NCBI GenBank assembly: GCA_903872555.1
Contig: CAIQLE010000297.1
Span: 1 to 10,176, forward strand
Direction of reading: 5' to 3'
DNA length: 10,176 bases
Source: an uncultured bacterium
GTDB lineage: Bacteria; Pseudomonadota; Gammaproteobacteria; Burkholderiales; Burkholderiaceae_D
The notes beneath the pieces were generated by a model. It was not told the DNA's origin and did not search any database. It was given only the letters and a program-made list of their open reading frames with translations. This document shows positions 1 through 5,909 of the stretch, piece by piece. The translations under genes and the position numbers were made by a program. Numbering within the stretch: the stretch's first letter is position 1; each line of letters begins with the position of its first letter.

Positions 1-485
1 AGGGTGAGCTTGTTGCCCGTTACGACAAGATGCATTTATTTGGCTTTGCGCGGGGTGAAGAATCTTTCGATGAGTCGCGCACCATTCTTGCAGGCAGCAA
101 GGTCGCCGTATTGGAGACTCCCTTGGCCCGTATTGGACTGTCGGTCTGTTACGACCTGCGTTTCCCGGAACTGTATCGCGCCATGGGTGCGTGTGATCTG
201 ATGGTCGTGCCCTCAGCATTTACCTACACCACCGGTCGCGCTCACTGGGAAATTCTGCTGCGCGCCCGCGCCATAGAAAATCAGTGTTACGTGCTGGCAG
301 CCGCTCAGGGCGGGCAACACCAGAATGGCCGCCGCACCTGGGGACACAGCATGCTGATCGATCCCTGGGGCGAGATACGCGCCCTTCAGCCCGAGGGCGA
401 GGGCGTGGTCATCGGTGAGATGAACCTCGATCACATGGCAGGTGTGCGAGCCAGCCTGCCAGCCCTGCAACACCGTAAGCTCTAG
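1..485 (+). CDS. Carbon-nitrogen hydrolase (nitrilase superfamily, Nit1/deaminated-glutathione-amidase-like), 3' part only
   Basis: The gene enters from the left edge; the reading frame is open from base 3 and ends at TAG 483-485, so about 160 C-terminal residues are visible. The enzyme is a cytosolic omega-amidase-type hydrolase. Two members of the Glu-Lys-Cys catalytic triad are seen: Lys in RYDKMHLF (codon 27-29) and the nucleophilic Cys in VCYDLRFPE (codon 147-149); the Glu would lie upstream of the window. The later GHSMLIDPWGE block and the terminal LPALQHRKL resemble the Nit1/YbeM branch, whose members hydrolyse deaminated glutathione; the exact substrate is inferred, not shown. It lies 74 bp ahead of tldD on the same strand, a pairing I recall as common in betaproteobacteria. 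It is cut by the window, not visibly broken. Confidence 0.9.
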   Translation, partial: GELVARYDKMHLFGFARGEESFDESRTILAGSKVAVLETPLARIGLSVCYDLRFPELYRAMGACDLMVVPSAFTYTTGRAHWEILLRARAIENQCYVLAAAQGGQHQNGRRTWGHSMLIDPWGEIRALQPEGEGVVIGEMNLDHMAGVRASLPALQHRKL

Positions 486-519
486 GCATCTGCCTTCAGC
501 GGGCAGTGGCACTATCCAG

Positions 520-525
520 TAAAAT
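520..525 (+). promoter_or_regulatory. Possible -10 box for tldD
   Basis: TAAAAT lies 34 bp ahead of the tldD ATG, in the short gap after the nitrilase gene. No convincing -35 hexamer is found at 16-18 bp upstream, so this is only a weak candidate; tldD may simply be co-transcribed with the upstream gene. Confidence 0.2.
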
Positions 526-559
526 CACCTCACAGCATTGATATCAGGCAGCCCACCCC

Positions 560-2020
560 ATGAAACTCATAGAACCCAATCTGCAAACCCAAAACATTGC
601 CAGCAACTTATTGCTGACACCGAATGGTCTGGATGAAGGCCGCTTGCTGAAGGTCTTGGGTTCTATCTTTACGCATAAAGTCGATTACGCTGACTTGTAC
701 TTCCAGTTCACCAAGAGCGAAAGCTGGAGCCTGGAAGAAGGCATCGTCAAGACCGGCAGCTTTTCGATTGATCAGGGCGTGGGCGTGCGTGCAATCTCGG
801 GCGATAAAACGGCTTTCTCTTATTCCGATGAAATCTCTGAGCGTGCCTTACTGGAAGCCGCTGCAGCGACGCGCACCATTGCGCGTCAGGGCGCTGGCAA
901 GATCAAGGTAGCCTCGGCCATACAGGCGGGTTCAGCCCGTTCGCTGTATCTGCCGAATGATCCTTTTACCTCACTTGATGCAACCGCTAAAGTGAAACTG
1001 CTGGAGCGTGTGGAGCGTATTGCGCGCGCCAAAGATCCTCGCATCGTACAAGTGATGGCCGGTCTGGCGGGTGAGCATGATGTGGTGTTGGTGGTGCGCA
1101 GCGACGGCGTGATTGCCGCTGACATACGTCCACTAGTTCGACTGTCCCTGACTGTCATAGCAGAGCAGGACGGGCGGCGTGAAGTCGGTTCATCCGGTGG
1201 TGGTGGTCGCTATGATTTTGCTTACTTTGACGAAGCATTGCTGGAGCAGTATGCGAGCGAAGCTGTGAACGCGGCGCTGGTCAACCTCGAGGCGCGTCCT
1301 GCGCCAGCCGGACCTATGACCGTGGTACTTGGCCCGGGCTGGCCTGGTGTGCTGTTGCATGAAGCTATCGGTCATGGACTTGAAGGTGATTTCAACCGCA
1401 AGGGATCGAGCGCCTTCTCTGGCCGCATAGGTGAGCGGGTTGCTGCCAAGGGTGTGACGGTGGTGGACGATGGCACGATCGCGGATCGTCGTGGTTCATT
1501 AAATGTGGATGATGAAGGTCATCCTACCCAGTGCACGACCCTGATCGAGGACGGCATCTTGCGTGGCTATATTCAGGACACACTGAATGCACGTTTAATG
1601 AAGATGCCACCGACGGGTAATGGCCGTCGCGAGTCCTATGCGCATTTGCCCATGCCGCGCATGACCAATACTTATATGCTTGCCGGCGACCGTGATCCGC
1701 AAGAAATCGTCGCTTCAGTCAAGCATGGCCTGTATGCCGTGAATTTTGGTGGTGGTCAGGTCGACATTACGAATGGTAAATTTGTTTTCTCTGCCAGCGA
1801 AGCCTGGATGATTGAAGACGGCAAGCTGGCTTATCCCGTGAAGGGCGCAACCCTGATCGGCAACGGCCCAGATGTGCTCAACCGTGTCTCCATGATTGGC
1901 AATGACCTCAGGCTTGATTCCGGCGTGGGCGTGTGTGGCAAAGACGGACAGAGCGTGCCGGTCGGCGTGGGCCAGCCTACTCTGAGGATAGAAGAGCTGA
2001 CGGTGGGCGGTACGGCTTAA
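560..2020 (+). CDS. tldD: Metalloprotease TldD
   Basis: TldD is the catalytic half of the TldD/TldE (PmbA) zinc metalloprotease, a cytosolic heterodimer that trims unfolded peptides. In E. coli it processes microcin B17 precursor and helps degrade the CcdA antitoxin. The 486-residue product is close to the E. coli length (481). The metal-binding HExxxH motif is HEAIGH at residues 267-272, followed by GLEGDFN. The conserved C-terminal block contains GVCGKDGQ with Cys459, the expected third metal ligand, and then VPVGVGQPT. The ATG at 560 is used because it opens the family-typical N terminus; the ribosome-binding site is weak (only CAGG about 11 bp upstream). The partner gene tldE/pmbA is not in the window. 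The frame is intact. Confidence 0.95.
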   Translation: MKLIEPNLQTQNIASNLLLTPNGLDEGRLLKVLGSIFTHKVDYADLYFQFTKSESWSLEEGIVKTGSFSIDQGVGVRAISGDKTAFSYSDEISERALLEAAAATRTIARQGAGKIKVASAIQAGSARSLYLPNDPFTSLDATAKVKLLERVERIARAKDPRIVQVMAGLAGEHDVVLVVRSDGVIAADIRPLVRLSLTVIAEQDGRREVGSSGGGGRYDFAYFDEALLEQYASEAVNAALVNLEARPAPAGPMTVVLGPGWPGVLLHEAIGHGLEGDFNRKGSSAFSGRIGERVAAKGVTVVDDGTIADRRGSLNVDDEGHPTQCTTLIEDGILRGYIQDTLNARLMKMPPTGNGRRESYAHLPMPRMTNTYMLAGDRDPQEIVASVKHGLYAVNFGGGQVDITNGKFVFSASEAWMIEDGKLAYPVKGATLIGNGPDVLNRVSMIGNDLRLDSGVGVCGKDGQSVPVGVGQPTLRIEELTVGGTA

Positions 2021-2070
2021 AGCAGAGCGAGCTTGACTGTGAAGCCTGCCTGAGAAGGCGTGCAATTGTC

Positions 2071-2096
2071 GATTTGGTATCGCAGCTTGCCAAATC
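2071..2096. repeat. Inverted repeat in the tldD-aroG gap
   Basis: GATTTGG (2071-2077) and CCAAATC (2090-2096) form a perfect 7-bp inverted repeat with a 12-base loop, 50 bp after the tldD stop. No T-run follows, so it is not a typical intrinsic terminator; an operator or an mRNA 3' stem are possible. The rest of 2021-2149 shows no coding sequence and no convincing promoter, although a promoter for the aroG leader must lie here unless tldD transcription continues through. Confidence 0.35.
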
Positions 2097-2149
2097 CCGC
2101 AATTTATAGCACCATCTGAATTCTGTTTAACCTGAAGTGTGAGAAATCG

Positions 2150-2221
2150 ATGTTAGCTCTGCGCTTCCACTTTTATACGTACTTTAGCTATTCCAGCCCC
2201 GAGGCGGTGGAGAAGCGGTAA
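2150..2221 (+). CDS. Aromatic-rich leader peptide of aroG (23 aa)
   Basis: ATG 2150 to TAA 2219-2221 encodes 23 residues that begin MLALRFHFYTYFSY. Residues 6, 8 and 12 are Phe and 9, 11 and 14 are Tyr, i.e. six of nine consecutive codons, on both Phe and both Tyr codons. The peptide is too short to be an enzyme and has the hallmark of an attenuation sensor like the pheA leader of enterobacteria, here sensing both Phe and Tyr, the end products that control DAHP synthases. A weak ribosome-binding site (GTGAG around 2139-2143) lies six bases before the ATG. The ORF ends 38 bp before the terminator stem, a typical spacing. The peptide itself is not expected to have a function after translation. 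Confidence 0.75.
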   Translation: MLALRFHFYTYFSYSSPEAVEKR

Positions 2222-2256
2222 GTTCACGTAAAAGCGCAGAACACAGACCGAATCTT

Positions 2257-2287
2257 AAAGACCGCCAGGAATGGCGGTCTTTTTTTT
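2257..2287 (+). terminator. Intrinsic terminator of the aroG attenuator
   Basis: GACCGCCA (2260-2267), loop GGAA (2268-2271), TGGCGGTC (2272-2279), then eight T (2280-2287). The 8-bp stem is perfect and extends to 11 bp through AAA/TTT. It lies 28 bp before the aroG ATG and after the leader ORF, so it would block aroG unless read through. It could also end tldD transcription, but the leader ORF and the complementary GGCGGT at 2203-2208 favour attenuation. Confidence 0.9.
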
Positions 2288-2315
2288 ATACGTAATGAAC
2301 ATTCCTGGAGAGACC

Positions 2316-3377
2316 ATGCCACGTACCGATGACCTGAGGATTAGAGAATTGAAGGAACTGACGCCACCGTCGCATCTGATCCGGGAATTTCCCTGTTCAG
2401 AGAAGATAGCTACCGTCACCGCCAATGCCCGCACATCGCTGCACCGCATATTGCACGGTCAGGATGACAGGCTGATGGTCGTGATCGGTCCCTGCTCGAT
2501 TCACGATACCAAGGCAGCGATGGACTATGCGCGCCTCCTGATGGAGCAGCGTGACCGTCTGAAAGATGACCTTGAGATCGTCATGCGTGTGTACTTCGAA
2601 AAACCGCGCACCACGGTGGGCTGGAAAGGTCTGATCAATGACCCGCACATGGATGGCAGCTTCCGCATCAATGATGGTTTGCGTATTGCGCGTGAAGTGC
2701 TGATGAACATTAATGAACTCGGTCTGCCTGCAGGCAGCGAATTTCTGGATGTGATCAGCCCGCAATATATCGCTGACCTGATTAGCTGGGGCGCGATCGG
2801 TGCACGTACCACCGAGTCACAAGTACACCGTGAACTGGCGTCCGGCCTGTCCTGCCCCGTGGGCTTCAAGAACGGTACAGATGGCAACGTCAAAATCGCC
2901 GTCGATGCCATCAAGGCTGCTTCCCAGCCTCACCATTTCCTGTCGGTGACCAAGGCCGGCCATTCAGCCATCGTCTCTACCAATGGCAACGAAGACTGCC
3001 ACATCATTCTGCGCGGTGGCAAAGCGCCCAACTATGATGCTGCCAGCGTCGATGCTGCTTGCAAGGACATCGCTGCAGCCGGTCTGGCTGCACGCCTGAT
3101 GGTGGATGCTTCGCATGCAAACAGCTCGAAGAAACCAGAGAACCAGGTACCGGTCTGCGCCGACATTGCTACGCAAGTGGCAGGTGGTGATGATCGCATC
3201 GTTGGTGTGATGGTCGAGTCCCATCTGGTTGGAGGTCGTCAGGATCTGGTGCCGGGCAAGGAACTCACTTACGGTCAGTCCATTACCGATGGCTGTATCG
3301 ACTGGGACAGCAGCGTGAAAGTGCTGGAAGGTCTGGCAGCTGCAGTACGCCAGCGTCGTTTGTCCAAGAGCGAATAA
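2316..3377 (+). CDS. aroG: 3-deoxy-7-phosphoheptulonate (DAHP) synthase, class I
   Basis: The enzyme condenses phosphoenolpyruvate with erythrose 4-phosphate, the committed step of aromatic amino acid synthesis, in the cytosol. The 353-residue product aligns along its whole length with my recollection of E. coli AroG (350 aa). Visible blocks are GPCSIHD at residues 58-64 (Cys60, metal ligand), EKPRTTVGWKG, GARTTESQVHRELASG, SVTKAGHSAIV (metal-ligand His) and ASHANSSK. The ATG at 2316 is preferred over an upstream ATG at 2271 because GGAG (2307-2310) is five bases before it and the family N terminus (DDLRIRELKEL) starts here; the 2271 start would lie inside the terminator. Whether it is inhibited by Phe or Tyr cannot be read with confidence. 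Expression is probably set by the attenuator just upstream. A diverged copy of its 3' end lies near 5728-5838. Confidence 0.95.
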   Translation: MPRTDDLRIRELKELTPPSHLIREFPCSEKIATVTANARTSLHRILHGQDDRLMVVIGPCSIHDTKAAMDYARLLMEQRDRLKDDLEIVMRVYFEKPRTTVGWKGLINDPHMDGSFRINDGLRIAREVLMNINELGLPAGSEFLDVISPQYIADLISWGAIGARTTESQVHRELASGLSCPVGFKNGTDGNVKIAVDAIKAASQPHHFLSVTKAGHSAIVSTNGNEDCHIILRGGKAPNYDAASVDAACKDIAAAGLAARLMVDASHANSSKKPENQVPVCADIATQVAGGDDRIVGVMVESHLVGGRQDLVPGKELTYGQSITDGCIDWDSSVKVLEGLAAAVRQRRLSKSE

Positions 3378-3397
3378 AGCGCATCGCTTACGAAAAG

Positions 3398-3422
3398 GCC
3401 ACGCATTGCGTGGCTTTTTTTT
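3398..3422 (+). terminator. Intrinsic terminator after aroG
   Basis: GCCACGC (3398-3404), loop ATT, GCGTGGC (3408-3414), then eight T (3415-3422), beginning 21 bp after the aroG stop. It separates aroG from the accessory gene that follows, which must therefore have its own promoter in 3423-3465; I could not identify one with both hexamers. Confidence 0.9.
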
Positions 3423-3478
3423 GCAGTGGAACTGTAGCGACCGTGCAGTGACTGACCTGATTTTCAAAGGAATCAGCC

Positions 3479-4414
3479 ATGGACAAAGTTCAAGCTACAC
3501 AGCGTAATGAGTACCCAATCAGCATAGCGCTGGATAGCATTCCGCCTGAGCTGCTCGAAATGATTTGCCATTTTCTGAATGCGGAAGACATAGCACAATT
3601 GTCTGGCGTAAATCATTCGCTCAACATCAGTCTTACACAGCGCGCAATTGAGATCGGCATAGCAGGTATTAGTAAAGCTTTATCGGAAGGCAGCGCTGAT
3701 CGGGCATTTTCCATGCTTAGCAGTTTTTGTAAGTGGCTGGGCTCCGCGCACGTGCAGTTGTCTTTGAATGAAAAATTGCGGATTTGGGAATCTCTGCAAG
3801 ATTTTGCAGGACATGCGAGCTTCAGTGAAGAGCAGCAAAGTCTGGCATTCAGGCAGATCTACTTTGGGGCGTGCCAAACTTCGGACTCTGAACCGGATGA
3901 AGTACTACAGCTCGTACAACAGATCCGAGCAAAATGGTTTTGCAAATTTTTTCCCGAAGGGTCGATTTTCATCAAAGCCAATCCCTGTCAGTCGTTCAAA
4001 TTTATTGAGCAGTATCTGAGGGGTAGTCAGTCTGCTGGAAAGACGGGAGTGGATACAGTCCCCATGCCTTACCCGCCGAAATCAGTTGCTTGGCTTGGAG
4101 CATGTATAGAAGCAATTCGTCTGCACGAAAATAGTAGCGATTGCTCGAAGCAATTTAAAGTCATTGCCCTGAAGCTGAGTGAGGACTATGAAGAAATCCC
4201 ACAGATTTACCGAGCCACACTAGTGCTGGATCTGATTGAATGCATAAAACAGTTTACCCCTGAAAATGCTGTTAATTTGTTGCCCCTGATCGATCCTATA
4301 ACTAAGGCTGTAACAAAAGAAGAGAAAACTGCCTTTGATAAAGCAATTTACGGTGTGAAATTGCACCTGCATAAATCTGCTGCTCCGGACGCGGAAGGAT
4401 GTCATGTGATGTAA
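3479..4414 (+). CDS. F-box-like protein with C-terminal CaaX motif, putative host-directed effector
   Basis: The 311-residue product has an N-terminal F-box-like block at about residues 20-53: IPPELLEMICHFLNAEDIAQ followed by LxxVNHSLN, close to the eukaryotic pattern LPxELLxxIxxFLxxxDLxxLxxV. F-box domains bind Skp1 and bring substrates to SCF ubiquitin ligases. Bacteria lack that machinery, so known bacterial examples (Agrobacterium VirF, Ralstonia GALA, Legionella AnkB) act inside host cells. The last four residues, CHVM (Cys308), fit a CaaX box with Met in the position favoured by farnesyltransferase. The rest looks alpha-helical, with no signal peptide, membrane segment or repeat family that I recognise. 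AGGA (3468-3471) lies seven bases before the ATG. Sampled lines of the gene are near 45% G+C, below aroG, suggesting transfer. Host, secretion route and target are unknown; function is inferred. Confidence 0.72.
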   Translation: MDKVQATQRNEYPISIALDSIPPELLEMICHFLNAEDIAQLSGVNHSLNISLTQRAIEIGIAGISKALSEGSADRAFSMLSSFCKWLGSAHVQLSLNEKLRIWESLQDFAGHASFSEEQQSLAFRQIYFGACQTSDSEPDEVLQLVQQIRAKWFCKFFPEGSIFIKANPCQSFKFIEQYLRGSQSAGKTGVDTVPMPYPPKSVAWLGACIEAIRLHENSSDCSKQFKVIALKLSEDYEEIPQIYRATLVLDLIECIKQFTPENAVNLLPLIDPITKAVTKEEKTAFDKAIYGVKLHLHKSAAPDAEGCHVM

Positions 4415-4446
4415 AAGAAAAAGCCGCTAAAGCGGCTTTTTCTTTT
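4413..4446. terminator. Perfect palindromic bidirectional terminator after the F-box gene
   Basis: AAAAGAAAAAGCCGCT (4413-4428), loop AA, AGCGGCTTTTTCTTTT (4431-4446): a perfect 16-bp stem with T-rich 3' sides on both strands. It overlaps the TAA stop codon (4412-4414) of the F-box gene. Because a yajQ 3'-end remnant on the minus strand starts 12 bp to its right, it may originally have been the shared terminator of two convergent genes. Confidence 0.9.
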
Positions 4447-4457
4447 GCATAGGACCG

Positions 4458-4499
4458 TCAGTCCCTGAAGTTGTTGAACTCCAGCGGCAAGTAAGTTAC
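4458..4499 (-). pseudogene. Remnant of a yajQ 3' end
   Basis: Read on the minus strand, 4499-4458 encodes [13 protein letters not shown] followed by TGA. The intact YajQ ends [13 protein letters not shown], so 12 of 13 residues and the stop agree. By my count 33 of 42 bases match, and all but one changed codon is synonymous, so the copy diverged while still coding for protein before it was cut off. Farther into the gene (beyond 4499) the match stops. The fragment is too short to function and marks a duplication or recombination joint. Confidence 0.85.
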
Positions 4500-4521
4500 T
4501 CAACTCCGGCAGGTAGGTCGT
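4476..4521. repeat. Imperfect short direct repeat at the yajQ remnant
   Basis: GAACTCCAGCGGCAAGTAAG (from 4476) is followed by CAACTCCGGCAGGTAGG (from 4501), the second unit lacking three bases. On the minus strand the second unit reads TTYLPEL, echoing VTYLPLEF of the yajQ tail. It may be a slipped or second partial copy of the yajQ end; given its shortness it could be chance. Confidence 0.4.
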
Positions 4522-4534
4522 GGATTATTGAGCT

Positions 4535-5689
4535 GTGAGCCTTGCTTATGCCATGAGTCATCTCGGGGAGTCCATTTTGCAGAATATTCCGGCATCGCCA
4601 GATGTAAATACTCTAGCCACAAATAGTAAAATTCCAACTGAACAGAAAAAGCCTTTAGAAATTGAGGGGCTTCCTTCCGCGCCTGCCCTCAAGTCATACA
4701 CAGCAAAACGGAAAGAACTTTTCATTCCGGATGAGGCTTCTAGATTGCCAGCGGAGAAGGTGGTTGCAGAGGTCGATGCGGATGTTGGAATTAACCGGCT
4801 AAGCAAACCTTACAAAAAGCTAGGTGCCAATTTATTTGTTTCCGAATGCTATAGCCCGGCAGGAGAAAAGATGTATGTGGGTATGGAGCTGATTGAAGAG
4901 AAAACCTTAAAGTCAGCCAGACTATATGCCTGTGGAGCTCGATCTTTGGTAAGGGGCGTTGCCACAATCTTTGGAAGAGCCATGCGAGGAGATCAGACCC
5001 CGGAGAAAACTGAAGCGCAACTGACAATGCTTGGAATTCAAAACAGGGATCATGTACGCGAACTGACTGAAAAGCCCAGTAAAGATAAATTCTGTAAGAA
5101 CCGGGGCGAGGAAATCATGGCCGCCGTGCATGTCGCATCATGCGGATTCTCTCCTAGTGCATCAGGAAAGCATTATTTTGTTTATGCTTCGTCCAAACCC
5201 ATTCCGGAAACGGGTTTGCTTGCATCTTTGCCTACTGAATGCTGCATTGACGACGAAGATGAACTGCTGCAGTTTTTCAGCAAGAACTATGAGCACCTGA
5301 TCATGTCAGTTGTTTCCCGTTTGGACGATGACGGTGAAACTTTGGAAAACAGAGGTATTTTAAGAAACCCAATTTCAAGTCTGGAAGGAAGCTTCAAAGA
5401 GATCGCCATATCTGCCATCCTTGGATTTTCTGCGCTGGTTGCAGGGAGTGAATTTGGTAGGAGTCAATTTTTGGCTCGGGCCAGGGGTGAGGTGCACAAC
5501 CCGTTGAAATCCGCTTTGCCATCTTCGGAACTTATTGGTCCTGCTGATGGGCAGACGAACTATGGTCGGGATAATTATTTATTGGCAAAGGTGGATGCTC
5601 TGCAGCAAAGGTTTATGGCAACCCTATCGCCAAAAATTCCATCGAGCGATCCTAACCTTGTAGTGCGCGAAAAGAAAAATGCTCAGTGA
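4535..5689 (+). CDS. Protein of unknown function (384 aa) in the accessory insert
   Basis: I do not recognise this family. The first 50 residues are rich in Ser, Thr, Asn and Pro and likely disordered. Residues 85-260 look like a mixed alpha/beta domain with six Cys (105, 133, 187, 203, 236, 237). Residues 290-304 form a short hydrophobic stretch (IAISAILGFSALVAG) that might be a buried helix rather than a membrane segment. No secretion signal of the Sec type is seen. The GTG at 4535 directly follows an in-frame stop (4529-4531), and an in-frame ATG lies at 4553; neither has a good ribosome-binding site, so the start is uncertain. Some lines are 35-40% G+C, clearly below the flanking core genes. 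Its position beside an F-box gene and between gene remnants suggests an acquired gene, possibly another host-interaction protein; that is inference only. Confidence 0.65.
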   Translation: MSLAYAMSHLGESILQNIPASPDVNTLATNSKIPTEQKKPLEIEGLPSAPALKSYTAKRKELFIPDEASRLPAEKVVAEVDADVGINRLSKPYKKLGANLFVSECYSPAGEKMYVGMELIEEKTLKSARLYACGARSLVRGVATIFGRAMRGDQTPEKTEAQLTMLGIQNRDHVRELTEKPSKDKFCKNRGEEIMAAVHVASCGFSPSASGKHYFVYASSKPIPETGLLASLPTECCIDDEDELLQFFSKNYEHLIMSVVSRLDDDGETLENRGILRNPISSLEGSFKEIAISAILGFSALVAGSEFGRSQFLARARGEVHNPLKSALPSSELIGPADGQTNYGRDNYLLAKVDALQQRFMATLSPKIPSSDPNLVVREKKNAQ

Positions 5690-5727
5690 ATGCCAAGCAA
5701 TACGCTAAACAGGCTGCTTATCGTATG

Positions 5728-5838
5728 GATTCCGGAGAGCCGGACTACGGCGGTCAGTATATTTCTGAATGTTGTATTGACTAGGATAGAAGCGTGAAGG
5801 TGTTGGATAATCTGACTACGTCTGTCAGGCAATAATAA
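5728..5838 (+). pseudogene. Remnant of an aroG 3' end
   Basis: In one frame this reads DSGEPDYGGQYISECCID, a stop codon (TAG 5782-5784), then DRSVKVLDNLTTSVRQ and two stops (5833-5838). It aligns with the C terminus of the intact AroG, which has YGQSITDGCIDWD and SVKVLEGLAAAVRQ. Over 5746-5832 I count about 57 of 84 aligned bases identical plus one three-base insertion. The SGEP element is absent from the local AroG (VPGKE there) but present in E. coli AroG as I recall it, so the fragment seems to come from a different aroG allele or species. It is non-functional. Bases 5690-5727 between the orphan gene and this remnant show nothing identifiable. Confidence 0.8.
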
Positions 5839-5862
5839 CTGAGCTGCTAGACGGTGCAAATG

Positions 5863-5888
5863 AAAAAGGCCGGTTCGGTACCGGCCTT
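5863..5888 (-). terminator. Intrinsic terminator of yajQ
   Basis: AAGGCCGGT (5866-5874), loop TCGGT, ACCGGCCTT (5880-5888). The run of five A at 5863-5867 gives a T-tract on the minus strand, so it mainly serves yajQ, whose stop is 21 bp away. It also lies 27 bp after the aroG remnant, so in an ancestral layout it may have served both convergent genes. Confidence 0.85.
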
Positions 5889-5909
5889 CTTGATTTCATC
5901 GTTGTACTA

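Larger units (their letters stand above)
2150..2287 (+). promoter_or_regulatory. Phe/Tyr attenuator controlling aroG
   Basis: The element combines the aromatic-rich leader ORF, alternative RNA pairings and a terminator just ahead of aroG. Segment 1 CGCTTCCAC (2162-2170) can pair with GTGGA (2207-2211) plus AGCG (2214-2217), leaving a two-base bulge. TCTGCGCTT (2158-2166) can alternatively pair with AAGCGCAGA (2232-2240), 9 bp perfect. GGCGGT (2203-2208) matches ACCGCC (2261-2266), the 5' arm of the terminator, and would act as antiterminator. Proposed logic: a ribosome stalled on scarce charged Phe or Tyr tRNA covers 2158-2191 and frees 2203-2208 to disrupt the terminator, so aroG is read. 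With plentiful Phe/Tyr it reaches the stop codon and the terminator forms. This matches known trp/phe/his attenuators; the pairing choice is my reading by eye, not a fold calculation. Confidence 0.75.

Noticed and set aside
2087..2115. TTGCCA plus downstream A/T-rich bases as promoter of the aroG leader
   Set aside because: TTTATA is only about 10 bp downstream and nothing near consensus stands at 16-18 bp, so the promoter cannot be placed.
2271..2315. Upstream in-frame ATG of aroG adding 15 residues
   Set aside because: It sits inside the terminator stem and lacks a ribosome-binding site; the ATG at 2316 has GGAG at the right distance and the family N terminus.
2964..3467. 167-codon open frame on the minus strand across the aroG end
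   Set aside because: It overlaps aroG antisense and runs through the aroG terminator; no protein family features.
3768..4019. 83-codon open frame on the + strand within the F-box gene
   Set aside because: It is a +1-frame shadow inside a longer ORF with a good ribosome-binding site and recognisable end motifs.
4535..4684. Type III secretion signal at the N terminus of the orphan protein
   Set aside because: The region is polar and Ser/Thr/Asn/Pro-rich, which is compatible, but such composition is not diagnostic by eye and no secretion genes are in the window.
5238..5255. ECCID in the orphan protein resembling ECCID in the aroG remnant at 5767
   Set aside because: The likeness covers five residues with no extended alignment to AroG on either side; treated as coincidence rather than a third aroG fragment.
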